The notes below the pieces were generated by a model. It was not told the DNA's origin and made no database searches. It was given only the letters and a program-made list of their open reading frames with translations. Source: Gamarada debralockiae (Eukaryota > Ascomycota > Leotiomycetes > Helotiales > Hyphodiscaceae). From it: DNA of 55,118 nt. The position numbers and the translations under genes are program-made. Below, piece after piece: positions 33,884-44,794 of this stretch. Numbering within the stretch: position 1 is the first letter of the stretch; every line of letters starts with the position of its first letter. Where the stretch lies: contig NXFV01000536.1 in assembly GCA_002803225.1 (NCBI GenBank), positions 1-55,118 of the forward strand. Direction: 5' to 3'.

Positions 33884-35100
33884 TCAGGGAGTTAATTCAG
33901 CCGCCGCGTACGAACTCATGAGCTGAAGAGACGCTTGAGGATCTTCACTGTACATGACGTTTGCCATTACCTTGCCCTCGGTAATCGTGGCAACTGCGCG
34001 AGGGAACATGTCCGCCTCGTATTCCTGTACCGCCTGGTCGAAGTTGTGGGTGCCATGCTCGGCGATCTTGGATGCCAACTTCAATGAATCAGTCATTGCG
34101 AGGTTCACGCCTTCCCCATTAGGGATCGTAAGATGGGCAGCATCCCCGATAATGGTGAAGCCCGGAACAGACTTCCAGCTCATGTCCTCAGTAGACAGGG
34201 TGTAAAGCGGCCAGGCGCGGAGATCAGTTGCGTGTCGGATGAGATCCTTATGTTCTTCTGACCAGTCTGCATAGAAATCCGACAGCAATAGGTGGCGTGT
34301 AGCTTCAACGTCCCGGAGGTCGACAGTGCCGTTGTGAAAAAAATCCTTTGGGACTTGGAGTCCAAAATAATTTCTGTAAGAGCCATTACCCTGCCGTTGG
34401 GTCACGATTAGTTTTCCAGAACCAATAGACATAAACATCCCAGCTCCGGCTTTGCTGGCCACCGTCTTATATAGGGGGTTTCCATGACCAATTTTCGATT
34501 CAATGAAGCTCTTCCCAGAGTATTGGGGAGTCGCTTGCGTAATCTAAAAGGTGTGGTCAGTAAGTTGATACATGGTGCCTGAAGAAAGAGTCGTAAAGAT
34601 CATACCATGGGGCGTACTTTGCTCCACGCACCATCGGCTCCGACAACAAGCTTAAACCCAGATAGCACAACACCATTGGCAAACTGAAGGACCGGCCTGT
34701 TGTCCTCACCAATCGTCGCACCTTTTAGATCGTGACCCCATTTGACTTTGTCTTTCGGGATAGCGTCCAAGAGGATCTGGCGTAGGTCACTGCGGTCAAT
34801 CTCGGGGGCATCACGACCCTGACCTAGCTGAAGTAGCCTTTTCCCGAGCTTGTCCGCGAGCGTGAATACTGTGTCATCATATCTTGCGTATCTCTTGAAT
34901 TCTTCAAACAAACCACCTTCCCGAAGCGCGTGTTGCCCGGTCGCCGGGTGGATGTCGAGGCTGCCCCCCACGCGATTCGAGTTCTCACTCTCGTCTCGCT
35001 CATAGACAACGTAGTCGATACCCTCACACTCCAGGAGACGCGCAAGGGTTAGACCACACGGTCCGCCACCGATTATGGCAACAGCTGGGGCTGTCATCAT
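33884..35100 (-). CDS. FAD-dependent monooxygenase (PHBH/TetX-like)
   Basis: Two exons (35100-34606 and 34543-33884) join in phase 0 to 384 residues. The FAD-binding motif is IIGGGPCGLTLARLLE at the N-terminus, with YERDE at the end of strand 2. The middle DG motif is LVVGADGAWSKVRP, with the intron just after it. The second FAD/ribityl motif is GFTIIGDAAHLTIPNGEGVNLAM. This is the class A flavoprotein monooxygenase fold, using NAD(P)H and O2 to hydroxylate aromatic or polyketide-like substrates. Length and sequence style are close to TetX-like fungal enzymes. Translation may start at either of two adjacent ATGs (35,100 or 35,097). It is divergent from a Zn2Cys6 regulator at 35,898, and the shared promoter holds repeated TCGGGC sites. 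Substrate unknown. Confidence 0.92.
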
Positions 35101-35897
35101 GCTTTGCAGTTGGTCAAGGGATAGAAATGCAACTTGAACGTTGGATATCTTGGTGATCCGAGAAACATGTACTGAATAGCTGCGCAGTCTTTATATTTCT
35201 GTTGTCGCACAGTTGCCCCGGACGATACTAGCACCGAGAGTCAGCAAGGCTTCCGTCATAGTTCGGATAGCCAAGAGTGTCCGGGTCCGGTGCCTGCCCG
35301 ACTCGGTGCTGAAAGAACCCTTCTTTAATATGATTCATAGCGTGGACAGAACGTTGATGTCTCGGCCCATTCCGCCTTTCGGGCCCGAAATACAAAACCT
35401 TACCTCAAGTCCGAAAATCACGTGCGGCATTTGCATGAACAAAATAGGTGGGTGCTGTACGTTTGTCCAGGGTGTTACAACACGTTTGCACTATTCGAGT
35501 CTTCAGGCCAACCAATGATATTTGGAGCTCGGGCGTTATTGGGCCCGAGTGATGTCGGGCCCCGAGTGCTCTGAGACAGCAAAGAACCACTCTGACACAA
35601 ACGGGCCAATCAGAAGCCATGCATTAACAGTCAAGAACGAACTCCGTGATGAGGGGGCATCCGTCGCTCACTTCCAATACATCCCTCGACCAGAAACCCA
35701 TATATCAGAATGATTTCTGCTCGCAAACAGTTTCCAGTTTCGTGCTGGTGGTGAATGCATCGATCGTCCAGTGTCACCTTTCACATATTGCCTAACGTAT
35801 TCCAAACGACGAAATGCCCTCGTGACACGTCACCGGCCACTAAATAGATCGTGATCAAGCACCGTTGCCAGCTTCGCTGCTGTATTCATTAGCTGTC
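35101..35897. promoter_or_regulatory. Divergent promoter with TCGGGC/GCCCGA palindromes
   Basis: TCGGGC or its complement occurs at 35,296-35,301, 35,379-35,384, 35,383-35,388, 35,529-35,534, 35,543-35,548 and 35,555-35,560. Two of these form a perfect 14-base palindrome, TTTCGGGCCCGAAA (35,377-35,390). Two more form CTCGGGC-N8-GCCCGAG (35,528-35,549). A near-palindrome TCGGGCCCCGA follows at 35,555-35,565. The cluster lies about 200-465 bases upstream of the monooxygenase and 330-600 bases upstream of the divergent regulator. Inverted CGG half-sites of this kind suit a Zn2Cys6 dimer. Binding by the adjacent regulator is an inference. Confidence 0.55.
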
Positions 35898-38355
35898 ATG
35901 GCGGCTGCACCTTCATCCACTTCCTCGAGTGCGCCCAGCAGACCTACCTTCGCTTGCATGCGCTGCGCTGAGCGAAAAGTCAAGTGCGACCGGCAAAGAC
36001 CATGCAGTGCGTGTGTCAATCATAAAGTTGACTGCGTCTTCAAACCCCCGCGGCCACCTCAAAAGAGACATAGACATGTCAAAGACCAGATCCTGACTGA
36101 TCGACTCAGATACTACGAAACTCTGCTTCAAGAACAAGGCATCGACCCCAGCAATCTACCAGATACTCCTGGCTCTGATCCACGGCACAGATCGAGTCAA
36201 ACAGTGACAGTGGTTCCGAAAGAGTTCCAACTGCAGACTCCGTCCTCCATTGAGTCTGAGGCAAGTGGAAGTGTCAGCAAGACACAGGTAATACATGGTC
36301 AAGGGCGCTCTATGTTCGTTGACAAGTGAGCCTATTCGCAATCTGTATAGCTATACACTGACCTCTGCATAGTAGCTTATGGTCGAGAGTGGTAGAAGAG
36401 GTGGGTTGCCTGAGTTGATTCCTTTTTGCTAGGCTGAGAGATCGTCTGAGAATGACCACTAATAGCACCATTAGTTGCACGATCCCGAGGATGCTTTGGA
36501 GGACTGCTCAAACGATTCAAGTGATCCAGAAGCATCCGATGACGACTTCGGTTTTGTGCTCAACTGTCAACCAAAGTCCAACACCAGGTCCCGCCATCCA
36601 CCGCCCAAACGCATACATCAGTTATGGCAAATTTTCATAGAGAATATCGATCCTCTGACTAAGGTCGTGCACGTCCCCACATTACGACCAGCAATCCAGA
36701 AAGCTGCGAGCAATACCGGGACTATACCGCGGAGCTTTGAAGCACTCATGTTTGCTATCTACAGTGCGTCTGTCATGTCGCTGAACGATGACGAGTGCAA
36801 ACAAAGACTCTGCGAGCCCCGAAAGACCTTACTCTCGCGATACATAACCGCCACAAAAGTAGCGTTGTTGCGGGCCAGGTTTATGGGAACGACTAGCCTC
36901 GTTGTTCTTCAAGCATTGGTCCTTCATCTCCTCTCAGTGCGAGATATCTATGAGCCACGTGCTGTTTGGTCCTTGACAGGTGTGGCTGTGCGTATCGCAC
37001 AAGGCATGGGCCTTGAGCGCGACGGAGTATTTTTAGGCTTGTCTCCATTTGAAACTGAGATGCGGCGACGCATTTGGTGGCTGCTGAAGACGCACGACTA
37101 CCGTACTGCTGAACTTTGTGGCCTCTACAAGTTTCGAGATCTTGACATAGGCCCCAATAGCACGAAGCGGCCGACCAACGTCAACGATGATCAGCTCTAT
37201 CCAGGCATGCCTTCACTCCTGGCCGAGTCGGAGACGTTGACAGATATCGCCTTTGTTGCCTTGAGATATGAGCTTGCTAACTTTGCTGCGGCCCGTGTCG
37301 CCAAGTTTCGCCAGCAAGGAAAGAATTCCAGTCAGTGGGATCGGGACCTGGCTTCAGGAGGCGACAAAGTAGAGACGGACGAAGCTTTCAAGGAAATTGA
37401 AGGACTTCTCGAAATCAAGTACCTACGCTACTGTGACCCTTCACAGCCGTTGCACCTCATAACAATGCTGATGGCCCGAGCTTCCATGAATACCATCCGC
37501 TTCTTGACACATCATCCACGGAGATGGGCCAGCATAAAGCAGACACCACTTTCCGAGCGTCAATGGGTTTGGGAAGTCAGCATCAAGCTTCTCGAGCAGC
37601 ACAACATGTTGCAGTCCAATGCTCTGCTCAAGCAATTTGCGTGGCATGCAGCATTTGTCATGCAATGGCACGCTTTCATCCACGTGCTTGATACCCTCCG
37701 AGCCAACCCGCTTGTAGCAGATTCCGAGAAAGCATGGGAGCTTATTGGCAACACATACGAGAACAACCCAGCTATGGTTTTTGACACGAGAAAGCCCATC
37801 CACGTAGCCGTGGGCAGTCTCTGCTTGGAAGCATACAGTGCTCGCGCAGCCGTACTACTGCAGAAGAGGAAGATGTGCCCCCCGCCCACACCGGAATTCA
37901 TATTGCAGCTAGGCCAACAACGAGAACTCGCGAAGGCGAAGAGACAAGCGCAAATTGCGAAGAGCAGTCAAGCTGATGATCCAGTCCCCCATGGCCGGGC
38001 AAGAGCTCGCGACATGGGCCCGAGGCCGGGTGCTGGCGTCATCTACTCGAGTGCTACGTTAGAATCTACGCATCCTCACAAGAGTGCAACGTCACACCAG
38101 CCAAGTCTTGCACAAACCGGCAGCGGTGCCACTGACGGCGACCCATTTTGGGTCATCAATGGATTTGATGACAGCCAAGTCGACAGTTTAAACGATGTGA
38201 TGGACTTGAACCTGGATTTTATGCTGGCTCCAGACCGCAGTGTGGAGGGCAATGCTTCTCAAACTATCCCCTGGGAACAATGGGACGCTTGGCTTGCCGA
38301 GTCCAACACGATGCTTCCGTTCTCGTCGGCACGGGACTTGGGAGCGGGCTCCTGA
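35898..38355 (+). CDS. Zn2Cys6 transcription factor with fungal_trans domain
   Basis: Three exons (35898-36325, 36373-36400, 36475-38355) close in frame at 778 residues. The middle exon is only 28 bases, and the second intron has a CTAAT branch site. The zinc cluster is CMRCAERKVKC...CSACVNHKVDC (about residues 18-45), spacing C-X2-C-X6-C-X5-C-X2-C-X6-C. A basic linker and short coiled coil follow (KDQILTDRLRYYETLLQEQG). The fungal_trans domain is marked by WSLTGVAVRIAQGMGLERDG...ETEMRRRIWWLL near residues 310-360. The C-terminus is acidic with bulky hydrophobics, as activation regions are. An in-frame ATG 33 bases upstream (35,865) is possible but less likely. It is divergent from the FAD monooxygenase across a promoter rich in inverted CGG sites, so local or self-regulation is plausible. 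Confidence 0.9.
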
Positions 38356-38743
38356 TTTGGATAGGGTCTTCCTCAGAGATATTATGAGGCCTCACAATTT
38401 TTAGGCTCTTATATTTTAGTTACTACGTGGCCTTAAAAAAGAAGCTCTTATAATCAGGGGGGTTCTAGTAGCAGGGTTGGGATCTTATATAGCAATTAAT
38501 ACAGTATAAGGATATTCTAGGGATTAATAGAGCATTCTAAGAGCCTTGGAGTCTCACCTACATTTGCGGTAGATAAGTTTCAATTTAGTCGCGTGTCTGT
38601 CTCTGAGCCGATCTCGCTCGCCAGAGGAGCCTGCCCACAGCCATTGGGAACATTGAGAGTTCCGCTGCGAAAACTATCTTGATGGACAGCATAAATTTGA
38701 TTCAGACAGTGAGGGTATCCTATACAAATGCAATGCAAGAACA
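38356..38743. other. Convergent intergenic gap with A+T-rich patch
   Basis: The left part (about 38,390-38,560) is A+T-rich with few CA/TG, like the RIP patches elsewhere, and may be a small repeat remnant. No gene. It holds the 3' ends of two convergent genes. Confidence 0.45.
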
Positions 38744-41131
38744 TTATGCGCCGCTTTGCCTCCGATTCCTTCTCATCATGCGCTTCTTCTGAATGATCTG
38801 TGCTCTCCTAGCTACTCTTCCTTCTTCGCCCGGCGGGAATCCAGGCTTGAAATTTGACGCTTCGCCGGTCTTCTTCGCCTTCTTGTTTCCTTCCACCTCT
38901 TTATCATCGCGCTTTCTTTTCGCGCCTTCCGGCTTCACACCGTTCTGCCCACCCTTCACCAAAACCTTTCCCTTGCCCTTAGTCGGAGCTGGGCGTCCCT
39001 TGCCAGCAGCTTTCGTTCCCGTCCTCGTCTTCTTCATCAAGGTATCTTTAGTAAGGACCTTCTTCTCTTTCGCAGGAGCTTCTCCCTTCTCCCGCGCTTC
39101 GAGGACTTCCTTTGATCGTATCCTCGCCTTCTCCTCTTTCTCCTTCCGTCTCGCCACGACCTGTGCGTTCTCAATCGCGAATTCCACAATGAGGCGCTGC
39201 TTCTTCCCTGCTGAACTTGTCACCGCATGTCCATTCAACCATCTCAATCCCATCAATGCCCATCGGTGAGAACTATATTCCACAAATCCATAGCCTCTGC
39301 TCCTCCCCGCTCCACTGTCCTCTGAAATTTTGGAGCCTTCGCGTCCTTCGAAAACGATCTTGGCTTGGCGAACAATACCCTTGCCCTTTGCTTTCCGTTG
39401 TTTTTCGGCCTGTCGCATCTCATCACCACCACGAGCTTCCTCTTCCTTCGATAGTTGTGCACGCAGTCCGGATTTCACGTCCTTTGCGAACCCAACCACA
39501 GCTTCACGAGCAAGAGCTTTGAGGTCTTTGGAGTTGATGTTACGGGGTAAATTGCGGATCGATAGACGGGTCAAGGAGAGGTGGAGCGTAGGATTATTCT
39601 GGATGAGCTTCTTTCGCTGCGTGGCGCTATCCTCGCGCATCTTGATTTCCGATGGAGCCAGCGATTCGTACAAGGGTGTGCCAGATGCAACAGTACCTTC
39701 AGATAGTAGATATAGCTTGCGTTTGTCTTTGTCTCGATTATCTCGAAAATTCGTGCCTTCTTCGGTAAGTTTGACTGCCGTCTCCCGCTCAACTGCTCGT
39801 GCAACTTGCATGACCCGGCCTTCGATTGTGTACATGCCATCTTTATCCGCGTTTTCGTTCTCGAGGAGAGAGTGCTTGACTTTAGGTACAATTTCGTTTG
39901 CGCCAGTGGGCTGGTGTCGTGGAGCATTGCGGAAGCAAGCATCGGCATCCTCGACGTTGAAGAAGCAAACAAAGCCTGTGCCTCGAGGACGGTCCGTGGC
40001 ACGATCCATGACCACTCGAGCATAACGGACAGGACCGAATTGATTGAAATGTTCTTTGAGGTCGGCATTAAGAGTTGTAAATGGAAGGTTGCGAATGAAG
40101 AGTGTTGTTGAGTTGTCGGTGATCAGGGTCTTTTGTGGCTTCTCCTCCTCGCTCTCCTCATCTTCAAATTCGTCGGAATCCTCACTTCCTTCCCCATCAA
40201 TACCATCATTGCCGCTCTGATCGGGATCTTGCTCGTCGCTTTCATCCTCCGACTCCAATTGCTCTCCGAAATTTTTCATAAAGTTCGCAACATCGTCCTC
40301 CTCATTCTCGGGATCGGCCTTGTCCTTCAATTCAGCACTATTATCTGATTCGTCGTCACCCTCGTCCTTGTGATCGGTTTCCGCAGACCTTTGTTGACCT
40401 TCCCAGACATCCTTCTCCACAGCCCAATCCACAGCAAGTTCTCTTCCATCCACCAAATTACCATTAATCGCAGCCAAAGCCTTCTCTGCATTCTTTCTGC
40501 CACGCATAACTACAAATCCAAACCCAGTTTGTGTATCCTTGACTTTTGGTAATGTAGCATGCTTGACCTTCCCAAACTTTCTGAAAAGATCCGCCAATTG
40601 CTCCGGTGTCTTGATACTCCATGGCAGATTTCGAATGATGAGTTTTGGGGGCTTTCGAGCTTCAGCCATCTTGTCCTCGCGAGCCTTCTTGAGAGTAGCA
40701 GCTTCTGCAGATATCGTGCTCTTTACTTTTCCATCCGCTCCTGGCTTCGCACCTTTCTCTCGTGATCTAGGTTCTGCGATCTCAATCTTCATCTTGCGTC
40801 CTTTAAATGTTTGGCCATTGAACTCGTCCAAAGCTCTTTGGGCATCTTCTGCGTCTGCGAAAGTGACGAAGCCATAACCCTTTGATTGCTTGGTGACAGG
40901 ATCGATCACAACTGTCGCATGCTTTAGGGGATAACTTTGAGAGAATAACTCGGTCAAGGCTTCGGTGGTTGCGACTGCTGGAAGGGAGCGAACGAAGAGG
41001 GAACGGCGTGCTGAAGCATTGGTTTCTTTTCTGGCCTTTTTCGAAGGAGGAGCTTGGTCATTGTCCGAAACTTCTTGTACAGGAGTCTCATCGTCCTCCA
41101 AAGGATGTTGTCGTTTCCCTTGTTTCGCCAT
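38744..41131 (-). CDS. Nop4-like nucleolar protein with four RRMs
   Basis: Single exon, 795 residues. Nop4 (human RBM28) is a nucleolar RNA-binding protein needed for maturation of 27S pre-rRNA and the 60S subunit. RRM1 (about residues 43-120) has LFVRSL and KGYGFVTF. RRM2 (about 163-245) has LIIRNLP and GFGFVVM. A long acidic Asp/Glu stretch (about 255-345) follows. RRM3 has LFIRNLPF and GTGFVCFF, and a divergent RRM4 starts at LSIRNLPRNI and ends with RGYGFVEYSSHRWALMGLRWLNG. The C-terminus is a Lys/Arg-rich tail. This matches the family in domain order and length. It is divergent from MED19 with 626 bases between the start codons. Nothing unusual was seen; a conserved housekeeping gene. 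Confidence 0.95.
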   Translation of the reverse strand: MAKQGKRQHPLEDDETPVQEVSDNDQAPPSKKARKETNASARRSLFVRSLPAVATTEALTELFSQSYPLKHATVVIDPVTKQSKGYGFVTFADAEDAQRALDEFNGQTFKGRKMKIEIAEPRSREKGAKPGADGKVKSTISAEAATLKKAREDKMAEARKPPKLIIRNLPWSIKTPEQLADLFRKFGKVKHATLPKVKDTQTGFGFVVMRGRKNAEKALAAINGNLVDGRELAVDWAVEKDVWEGQQRSAETDHKDEGDDESDNSAELKDKADPENEEDDVANFMKNFGEQLESEDESDEQDPDQSGNDGIDGEGSEDSDEFEDEESEEEKPQKTLITDNSTTLFIRNLPFTTLNADLKEHFNQFGPVRYARVVMDRATDRPRGTGFVCFFNVEDADACFRNAPRHQPTGANEIVPKVKHSLLENENADKDGMYTIEGRVMQVARAVERETAVKLTEEGTNFRDNRDKDKRKLYLLSEGTVASGTPLYESLAPSEIKMREDSATQRKKLIQNNPTLHLSLTRLSIRNLPRNINSKDLKALAREAVVGFAKDVKSGLRAQLSKEEEARGGDEMRQAEKQRKAKGKGIVRQAKIVFEGREGSKISEDSGAGRSRGYGFVEYSSHRWALMGLRWLNGHAVTSSAGKKQRLIVEFAIENAQVVARRKEKEEKARIRSKEVLEAREKGEAPAKEKKVLTKDTLMKKTRTGTKAAGKGRPAPTKGKGKVLVKGGQNGVKPEGAKRKRDDKEVEGNKKAKKTGEASNFKPGFPPGEEGRVARRAQIIQKKRMMRRNRRQSGA

Positions 41132-41757
41132 TGTTGTGGTGGTTTGCGCTGCAATGGATTTTCGTTTACCTCTGCTTCCGGAATGAGATTTTTATTTTCA
41201 AGGCTCGGACTATCTTATCGCCGACCATCACGTGATGTGATTTAGCCTTACTAAATTAGCGCGTGAATGGAAATCGAGACCCAGCCGTCAAAGGCGGCAA
41301 CTCCGATCGACTTCTTCAACCGTCGTTGATCATCACCACGGACGGCACCACGAAATCAACGTTACTGACGTCGAAACCACGTCGCAGAAATATTACGTGT
41401 TGAGGGATTTGCATGTAGAGGGGCTTGGGATTCATCAGAGCGCTGTCCTGGGCACGCAGGGTGCCAATTTGCGACCGGCCTCCCCAAATCCTACCAGGTC
41501 TTTGGCTCAACCTTTCGCCATCGAAACACCCCGAAGACACAGTCCTGCTTCGATCCGTGAGGAGGTCTGGGTATTCTTCCGTGATACTCGGAGGCTCCAT
41601 CACTCGAGACGGTTGCAGGCGCATTTGACGAATTCTTACCTTTCGAGCGACAAGTATTCGCCTTTCTTCGACGATCGCAATAGCAACAATAGCAACGAAC
41701 TTTGTTCATACTCGAAAATCGTTCTCAACACCACCAAAACTCCGATTCACGATCGAT
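41132..41757. promoter_or_regulatory. Divergent promoter of NOP4 and MED19
   Basis: This gap holds both 5' regions. The open frames in it (such as 41,397-41,768) end inside or overlap the MED19 start and show no motif. No known transcription-factor site stands out. Confidence 0.4.
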
Positions 41758-42853
41758 ATGCCTTCTGATCACCCACAAACACCGCAGAGCCCTTCGCAAA
41801 CTTCTCCCGGTACAAACGAACTCCCTTTCAAACCAACAACATCTCCTCGAGTCAGCAACTCGCTCCCTACACCCGCACATAGCATAAACGGCAGCATGTC
41901 TTCCATAGGTTCAGGTTTCGTATCAGATGGAGCTCATCTTGAGGAGTCGTCCAACAAACGCAAGCGTGATGTCGATGATCATGGTGATCGAGAGCAGAAG
42001 AAAGTTCATGTCGAGAACAGCAGAATCAGTATTGAAGACCTTCATTTGGATGTCGGTAAAAAGTACCTTCTCTGCCGAACTCGTAAGACTCCCTTCGAAG
42101 AATTCCCCATTCTTCCATCCGATCTCTGTTTGAGCTCGAGTCCCTATTTTACTTATTGAAGCACTTGGTTAACATGGTTTCCGATGTGCAGCTCATTCTA
42201 TTAGTCCAGTACCCATGACTACAGACCTCTTCGCGCGTTACGGCCTTGAAGATATAGCCGCGTCTGTCGCTCGAGTCGATGATAATGGGGTGAAGAAGAG
42301 TGTGCGCAAAACTTACAAGAACTACATGCGATCACTCAGTGGTGCATTTGATTCTGTGAAGAAGGAAGAAGGATCACCAGATACTATGTTATTCATGATG
42401 CAACTACCGCAAGAAGAATGGGACGCGAAAACCGGTCGAACTGCGCAGGTTGAGAAAGGTCTCTCAGAAGAAGTGTTGGCAAATCTTGGCAAGGCTATGA
42501 CAATGGGAAGGGGGGCGATACCGAAGAGTGTTTGGAACCCGAGTGTTCTTGGCGAATTGAATAGCACACCTGCTGCTCCGACAGCAAAGGTCGTCCACAA
42601 TGGAGTCAAGACACCAGTTCCTCAGGTTACAGCAGTTCCGCGGGTCAGCAAGGGAGAAGCTCCACGTCCCAAGCGAAACATCAAGAAGCGCCAATATGGC
42701 GACTCAAGCTTTGAGGGTTACGGCGAGGGTTATGTTGATGATGATCTACAAGAGGGCGGCTACTCTACTGGTGATGGAGATGATAGGGCTGGAGGACGCA
42801 AGCGCCCTAAAAAGGTTTGGAATTTTGCTTCACCATCTGAATATCACGGCTGA
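41758..42853 (+). CDS. Mediator subunit Med19 (Rox3)
   Basis: Two exons (41758-42082 and 42192-42853) close in frame at 328 residues. Med19/Rox3 belongs to the head region of the RNA polymerase II Mediator. The N-terminus is Ser/Pro/Thr-rich ([13 protein letters not shown]...[14 protein letters not shown]), as in ascomycete orthologues. Then come [21 protein letters not shown] and the conserved block [23 protein letters not shown], which is completed only after splicing. The core continues with [19 protein letters not shown], the [15 protein letters not shown] region and EWDAKTG. The tail is basic and Gly-rich ([35 protein letters not shown]). Without the intron the first exon would stop soon after at 42,157. 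Confidence 0.92.
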
Positions 42854-44339
42854 CAAATCTGAAAAGAACGCGACAGCTACGCATTTCGGCCCTGTCCGTC
42901 AAAACAGTTACGGTCCAGGCATGGTAGGAGCTTGAACGTCGGTGGCAGAGTTCTTCGCTCCTCAGTACACACAAGTGATGGCAGATCCTGGCTCAATCCT
43001 TCAGAGCTGCAGACTCTCTGCACCACATTATACCCTTCGAATACTGAATGTTCATTCAATTGCTTAGAACTAAGCAAACAAATCACATGGAAGCGGCAGA
43101 TGGGATACCCACCAAGCGAAAAGCTTTGGTTGCAAGGACTATGAAGGGTCTTTGTATGATGGCACGCAATTTGCGCAGCCTCTTGTTTTTGGTTTTAGCG
43201 GGAGTTCAGGGCCATATAGGCAGGGCAGGATAGGAATCATGCCTCGATAGATGAATGAATGCAAAAGAACATTCAATGAATGCTTTAGTGCTATGTTTTA
43301 TGTCACTTGTCCGTGATGAAGTCGTCTCTTTTCCCAGGCATGTCTTGTCAAGCGACCCAAACTTGTTTCCTGCTTCATCCAGCGAGTTTGGACGTGCCTT
43401 GCCCTGAAATCTGATTGATAAAGAATCTGCATCCCATACCCGCGTGAAGCGCCTGAAACATACCACTATTTGTGCAGTGGGCCTCGAGGGATTGAGACTT
43501 GATTCAAATATGGAATGCCATGGTTCCGTGAACTTTCTACCGCCGCTCACAACACCTTTAAACGTACTATAAGTATGTATTAATCTTCTGTTCCGCAATT
43601 CTAACCTGAACCGCATCTCGAAGCTTGAAAGATCTATTCAAAGAACTCGATTTGTAGATTTCAGGAATGTGCCACCACCTACCAGATCTCACCACAGGAA
43701 ATAATAACAGCTGATGAAATGTACAGTACACACCAGAATGGGCCCCAAACATATCCAATATCAGGGGGGCAGGTGACGGGTAGGGCTATAATCGGGGCAC
43801 CCAGACTTCCCTTCTTGGTACACGAGGGTTAGAAGGAAGCTATGGCCATGGATTGGGAAGGAGCCAATGGAGATCCGAGAGTGGACAGAGAAGGTCCTTT
43901 TTCTGGAATTGTCGGCAACGAGAGTTTTGAGGAATGTTATAGGTACTTCCTTGTTCAGGGGCTTTTGAATTATACTCGAAGAGTACTGTTATCCAAGGGT
44001 TCCAATATCGCAACCGGTTAAAAACGGCCTCCCTCGCCGATTCAAGTGATGAATTGTTGTGAATGTGGCAAGAAGGATGCATAGGCGAGCCCAATCTGCT
44101 CTCCAGACTTCACTTCCCCTGACAATCAATTTGGAACCTCACTATTGGACACTCACTCTATGATTCCTCTGCTTGCGCATACTTCTGAAGAAAGGTCGTA
44201 GCCCTCCGACGGTCATTTAATTTTGTAAACTTTTTGTTTTCTCTTCCGACTGTCCGTTGTCTCTCATTCACCATTAAGTACGGGCTTAACATACTCAGGG
44301 CACATCTCCCTCTCTATTCTGTGGCTTCTAGTTGCTGAT
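42854..44339. other. Intergenic, no recognisable gene
   Basis: About 1.5 kb with only short overlapping frames lacking motifs. The start of it is the 3' region of MED19. Confidence 0.5.
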
Positions 44340-44794
44340 ATGACCAGTAGCAGCACAAGCTTGCAGCACAACATGGAAGAATGCGGTCAACCTGACAATG
44401 ATGACGAACATGATGCGACCACTACCTCTACCTCTCCTCATGCAAACGTACTCGTCTACAGTGCAAAACACAAGCCGCCCGAAGCACTGAACCATGGTGG
44501 TTCGTCTCCAACCCAGGCTATTGTCGCCGCTGAAGAAGACAAGTAAGATGAGATCCCAGCCGTCCTCAGCCCCCTATCACAAGATCCCGCTGCATTTAGC
44601 CGCACATCATCCTTCTGAGCAAGTTTGTGGATGCAAAATCACTTTGCGCTAAGTCTATCACAGCAAGTCTATCCTTTCCTTGGGAATATGTCGGCTTCAG
44701 GCCAGCATCAAGTTCCTCCTCCATGTCCGATGATCTTGAGGTTGCCACACAAAACTTTGCCGAAAGCCTCCCTATCTCAGACAGTCTCTTCTAA
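44340..44794 (+). CDS. Possible small uncharacterised gene (uncertain model)
   Basis: A 68-codon frame starts at 44,340. It is polar, rich in Ser/Thr/Asp, and ends at a GTAAGA that could be a splice donor. Downstream, after a possible acceptor TTTAG at about 44,600, another frame of about 64 codons runs to a TAA at 44,792-44,794 (SLCAKSITASLSFPWEYVGFR is near its start). The two do not join in phase with these sites, so the model is incomplete or the gene is damaged. No family was recognised. It could also be chance. Confidence 0.2.

Noticed and set aside
24157..38355. Secondary-metabolite biosynthetic cluster
   Set aside because: No PKS, NRPS, terpene synthase or DMAT gene in the window. 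Only tailoring, transport and regulator genes are present, so a biosynthetic claim is not supported.
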